DNA from: Doris montereyensis
Taxonomy: Eukaryota; Mollusca; Gastropoda; Nudibranchia; Dorididae
Length of the DNA: 64,000 bases
Direction of reading: 5' to 3'
Assembly (NCBI GenBank): GCA_037039925.1
Contig: JAXRKP010001017.1
Coordinates: forward strand, 7,501 to 71,500
Part shown: positions 60,313 through 64,000 of the stretch, piece by piece
Layout of the letters: every line of letters begins with the position of its first letter
Numbering within the stretch: position 1 is the first letter of the stretch
Program-made: the position numbers and the translations under genes
Notes under the pieces: model-generated
What the model was told of the DNA's origin: nothing
Database searches by the model: none
What the model saw: only the letters and a program-made list of their open reading frames with translations

Positions 60313-63300
60313 GACACTGCACGGATTTGAACTCAGAACCTCTTGATTCCAAGTTTGGCAGCTCGACCACTTTCAAGGACAGAAACAAAGGTCATGTTCA
60401 TGACATATTTCCTGAAAACAAAGGTGTCCATTACATCCAATCAAATTTCTAAAAATACCTATATGTATTTTTAAATAATTGCTTCACTGAAATTACTCTT
60501 TATCACCATATTTTATGTGATAATCTCAAGATGAATTGAGAGGAAGAAGCAAAATAAAGAGAACCTACTGGCACTGGCAGCACCTGTTAATCACTTTGTA
60601 AATGAATAATATTTAATACACCATACATAAAATACATCCCAAAAAAAAGGCATAGAAATATAGGAAATGTAATATCATAATGTTTTAATGTATATATATT
60701 TTTCTAAATACATGATGCGTTGTATACAAAATATTGATAAAGGGTAAGAAATAAAGAGAGAGAGAGAGAGATATAAGCTTCTTTAAATGCAACAATGACT
60801 GCAAAGCACATATTCATATGCAATGTAATTGAGCATATGATACATTTTTAGAGAAATGTACATACATACAGATCAAAAAAATTCTCAGAATTAATTTGGG
60901 TAGATAAGAAGACAAAAAGAGTGTATGAAAAGTTGATGTAAAGTGCATTAAAAAATAGAGGTGATATGATTTTAAATTTCAGTATAAAAATTGCAATTCA
61001 AGAATGTAAGGAAGCTTACGAAAACTTTGCAAAAGGCTTTTGATATCAAAGTATGAATCTTGGAAAAACAAAAGTTGTGTAATTTTGGTTGAATTCCAAC
61101 TGATGCCACCAAACACATCAACATTAAAACAAAGCATAAACATTATTTCATATGGCAATCGTCATCACATAGGAAAAATGTAAAACTAAAACCACGAGCC
61201 ATCATTCCAACAAGAACAGATTTAAATGAAATGCCTCTTTGTGGCATTTTACGCTCAAAAAGTTTGAGCTGTAATAAAACATAACAAAATAACAAAGGGT
61301 CTACAGATGGCAGCCTCATTTCAATATATTTCAATAACAGTAACAGGAGATAAACTACAACTAATGTGCACACAACATACATCACGACTTGGAATGCACT
61401 GAGTATTTCAATAAAAGCACAACTACACCGTAATATGTTTCACTAATGTAAATGGAAAAAACTGAATCGTTGGAATGAACGAGGAAGACAGGGCAATAAA
61501 CCTTTACAATGAAAGTAAAATTGAGGATTTTAACAAGCTTCATAAGACCGCAAATCCTTGTCTATAACATGTGAACCGATATGTATGGAGAATGATATTC
61601 ACACTATAAGAAATAACATAGCCTTGAGGTTAAGGTGAACAATTAGTTAACCGAATTCATCACTGAATGTTGCATATTGTAAATTGATGACTTCCTTCGT
61701 AGCATGAACAGGTATATTGCTTTAGGAGAATGATAAATTTCATAAAGATATATATGTGTAATTTAGATTGATACCTCTAACAGAACTTGTTACTTGTTTA
61801 TGACAAAATGAGTCTTTTCAGATAGATAAAATCATTACTCCACAAAGGAAACAAAATAATTGGATCTCTACATTCACAAAAAGGAGAATAAATGTTTAAA
61901 TCACTGGAAATTCAGAATAAAGAACATTGCATCACAATGGTACAGCAGAGACATTCCCCTAAACAGTTTTTGACAAAAATATGGCAGATACACTGAATTG
62001 TGTATGATACATTATCTTCTTCTTAAATGGATACATGATACATGCACAAGATTCAGTAAAAGATCATTGTTGATATATGAAACATGTGTACACATAAGCA
62101 TGATTCAGATCTATGCAATACTAAATGAGAAAATAAGAAATGTATGTATCTACAAAGGTAGAAGAGGATTAAAAGAAGTGTACAGCTTATATATGATAAC
62201 ATGCTGTAACCATCAACGCTTCAGTTACAAGAGGTCGTTATGGCAAATAAAAACACCCATAATTTTAGCAGCATTAAAAGACTACCAATGGTAAAATCAA
62301 AATTAACAGTATTTCATATTTGCCCTATGATTTGAAAAATCATGGAAATGCACAAGCATATCGTCTGTGAAAGTGTCTAAACACGCAAGTCTACAATGGA
62401 TATGAGATCTACCCTTTAAATGGTCAAACACATGTTTCTTTCATGTCTTTATAAATATTGTAGGCCTTGAACTAATAGAAAAGCTCATTTTACACACATA
62501 ATCTAAATGAAGATTTCCATTTCTCTTCCCGCCTTGAAACTCTTAACCTTTTGTTTTTTTTTGTAAGTCAAAGAGCAGACTTACTTGTTTAGATCTTTCA
62601 AAAGTGTAACTCTAGCCGTATTAATTCATTTTGTGAACAACAGATTATTTTTTACCCTTTCCTACATTCTAAATACTAAAGTAGTTATCAAATAGTAATC
62701 CAAAAAGCATAAAATAGTGTACGCAGCCCTATTCCATTTTTTCTTTTTCTTTGTTGCTTATCGTGAAAAATTGCGTCCTACACTTACAAGTTTAGACAGT
62801 TTAACCGACGATATGTACTAATCGTGGTACTTCCCAGCTATTGAGCTGACCTGACTTGTGATGGATCAATGTAGATATACTGATTAAATAAATGGAAGTG
62901 ATCTATACTTTACACTATCAGATTTTTAAAGTAACGCAAATGTGCTTTGTATACAAAGAGGCAAAGCCAGTACATTTTTAGTGATTTTGGATGGTACGTC
63001 AAAGGACTGCTCAAAGATACATAAATTGTTTCTATCAAACAGAAATATCATTATTCTTAATGCCATACAATGAGTTACAAAATCCACTTTATTGAAAGGT
63101 TTTCAACCATTTAGATAAATAACTTCTTAACATCTCAAAATGAGACTGAAGCTTACAGATGCTTATGGATAGAAGTAATACAAGTTTATAAATTAAGCTT
63201 CAGATCGAATAAATAGTCCTAGGTTGGGATATGGATATAATAATGGTAAGACTATCTATCCAGCAGGCCGAGAACAATGAATGTGTAGAATATTGATCTG

Positions 63301-64000
63301 CCAAAGTGAGGGCTTCACATAAAAACATGGCATAAACCTGCTAAGAAAAAAACAGGACTAAGTAGTTTCAGGCATCACTGAAACTACCAAAATAAAATAA
63401 CTCTGTCGTCTTTGTCAGTGATAAAATGTCTACCGTAGTAAATACCATGAAACTTAAAATATTCATAGATGGTAAGTTGTGCAAATTGCACGTTTTTTAG
63501 ATTGATGCCCTATCTTCAGAATGATTACCATATAAAACTTAAAATTATATGGCGCCCACTATGACACTTATCATATTTGCATCACATCAAAAGTTAGTAA
63601 AAACAAATGGTTTAATTATATCAATTAAAGTAATGACCAAAACTTAAAAAAATAGCACCATTTCGATATTCCAACTGTTTTTAAAAGGGAATATTGAATA
63701 TTCATATAATCTATTAAAAATGAATATAGCAAGGACACAAAATGTGATTGAAATTTATCTTACATTTAAATTCAAATCTATTAAAATGACTGACCCGATT
63801 TTACTCAATACAGTAGATTCCTTGAAAAATCCTCTCTTGAGCTCACGAAAGAATACAGTAATGTCTATATACAGTATTTCTTTTCAATTTAACAGACTTA
63901 AAAATAACTCAACGGGTGTTCCAACAAATAAAATCAACATTTCCAAAGTTAATGACCTGAATTATAGATGTCCAATGCAAAGTAAGAATACTCATGGGAC
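60313..64000. other. No gene recognised in the last 3.7 kb
   Basis: AT-rich throughout. A short (GA)n run lies at 60757-60770. Open frames at 61143-61385 (minus) and 61998-62294 (plus) show no motif. Long unstructured AT-rich sequence of this kind could be the 3' UTR or an intron of a gene beyond the right edge, but nothing in view shows it. Confidence 0.35.

Noticed and set aside
60313..64000. Long AT-rich tail considered as a gene
   Set aside because: No exon, motif or consistent frame on either strand.

Overview
The window is animal genomic DNA: AT-rich, split into short exons with GT...AG introns, and crowded with microsatellites, tRNA-derived SINEs, LINE fragments and small DNA transposons. 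The two recognisable genes match vertebrate orthologues clearly but not closely, so I infer a marine invertebrate. The dispersed TAGATCTAG motif and the very long GA/CT and TA tracts make me lean towards a gastropod-like mollusc, but the sequence does not prove this.

Layout: 1556-1748 (minus) is a first coding exon of an SLC22-type transporter whose remaining exons lie beyond the left edge. 4350-5290 holds a TA/GA microsatellite and SINE-like repeats. 5360-8650 is a graveyard of decayed non-LTR retrotransposon pieces in both orientations. 9970-38587 (plus) is a complete TRAPPC11 gene, resolved here into 31 coding exons (about 3.36 kb, about 1,120 codons; human protein 1,133). 38588-47161 is intergenic and holds a piggyBac-like MITE, a fold-back MITE with an exact 8-bp target duplication, and SINEs. 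47162-53083 (minus) is a cathepsin O (CTSO) gene, eight exons found, with Cys, His and Asn of the catalytic site all present; its first exon (signal peptide) was not found. 53084-64000 has no gene I can support, but holds two purine/pyrimidine tracts of more than 400 bp, SINEs and LINE remnants.

TRAPPC11 and CTSO are convergent and about 8.6 kb apart. They are not functionally coupled as far as known: TRAPPC11 is a subunit of the TRAPP III tether in ER-Golgi traffic and autophagy, and CTSO is a lysosomal-type papain-family protease.

The main anomaly is that both genes are interrupted by about 14 small frame breaks, mostly one base in or next to a homopolymer, while splice sites and protein similarity on either side are preserved. 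This looks like uncorrected indel errors in a long-read draft assembly rather than two pseudogenes, so automatic ORF calls fail here. I found no candidate for a wholly new biological system; the most novel items are the unclassified DNA-transposon families in TRAPPC11 introns and the two intergenic MITEs.
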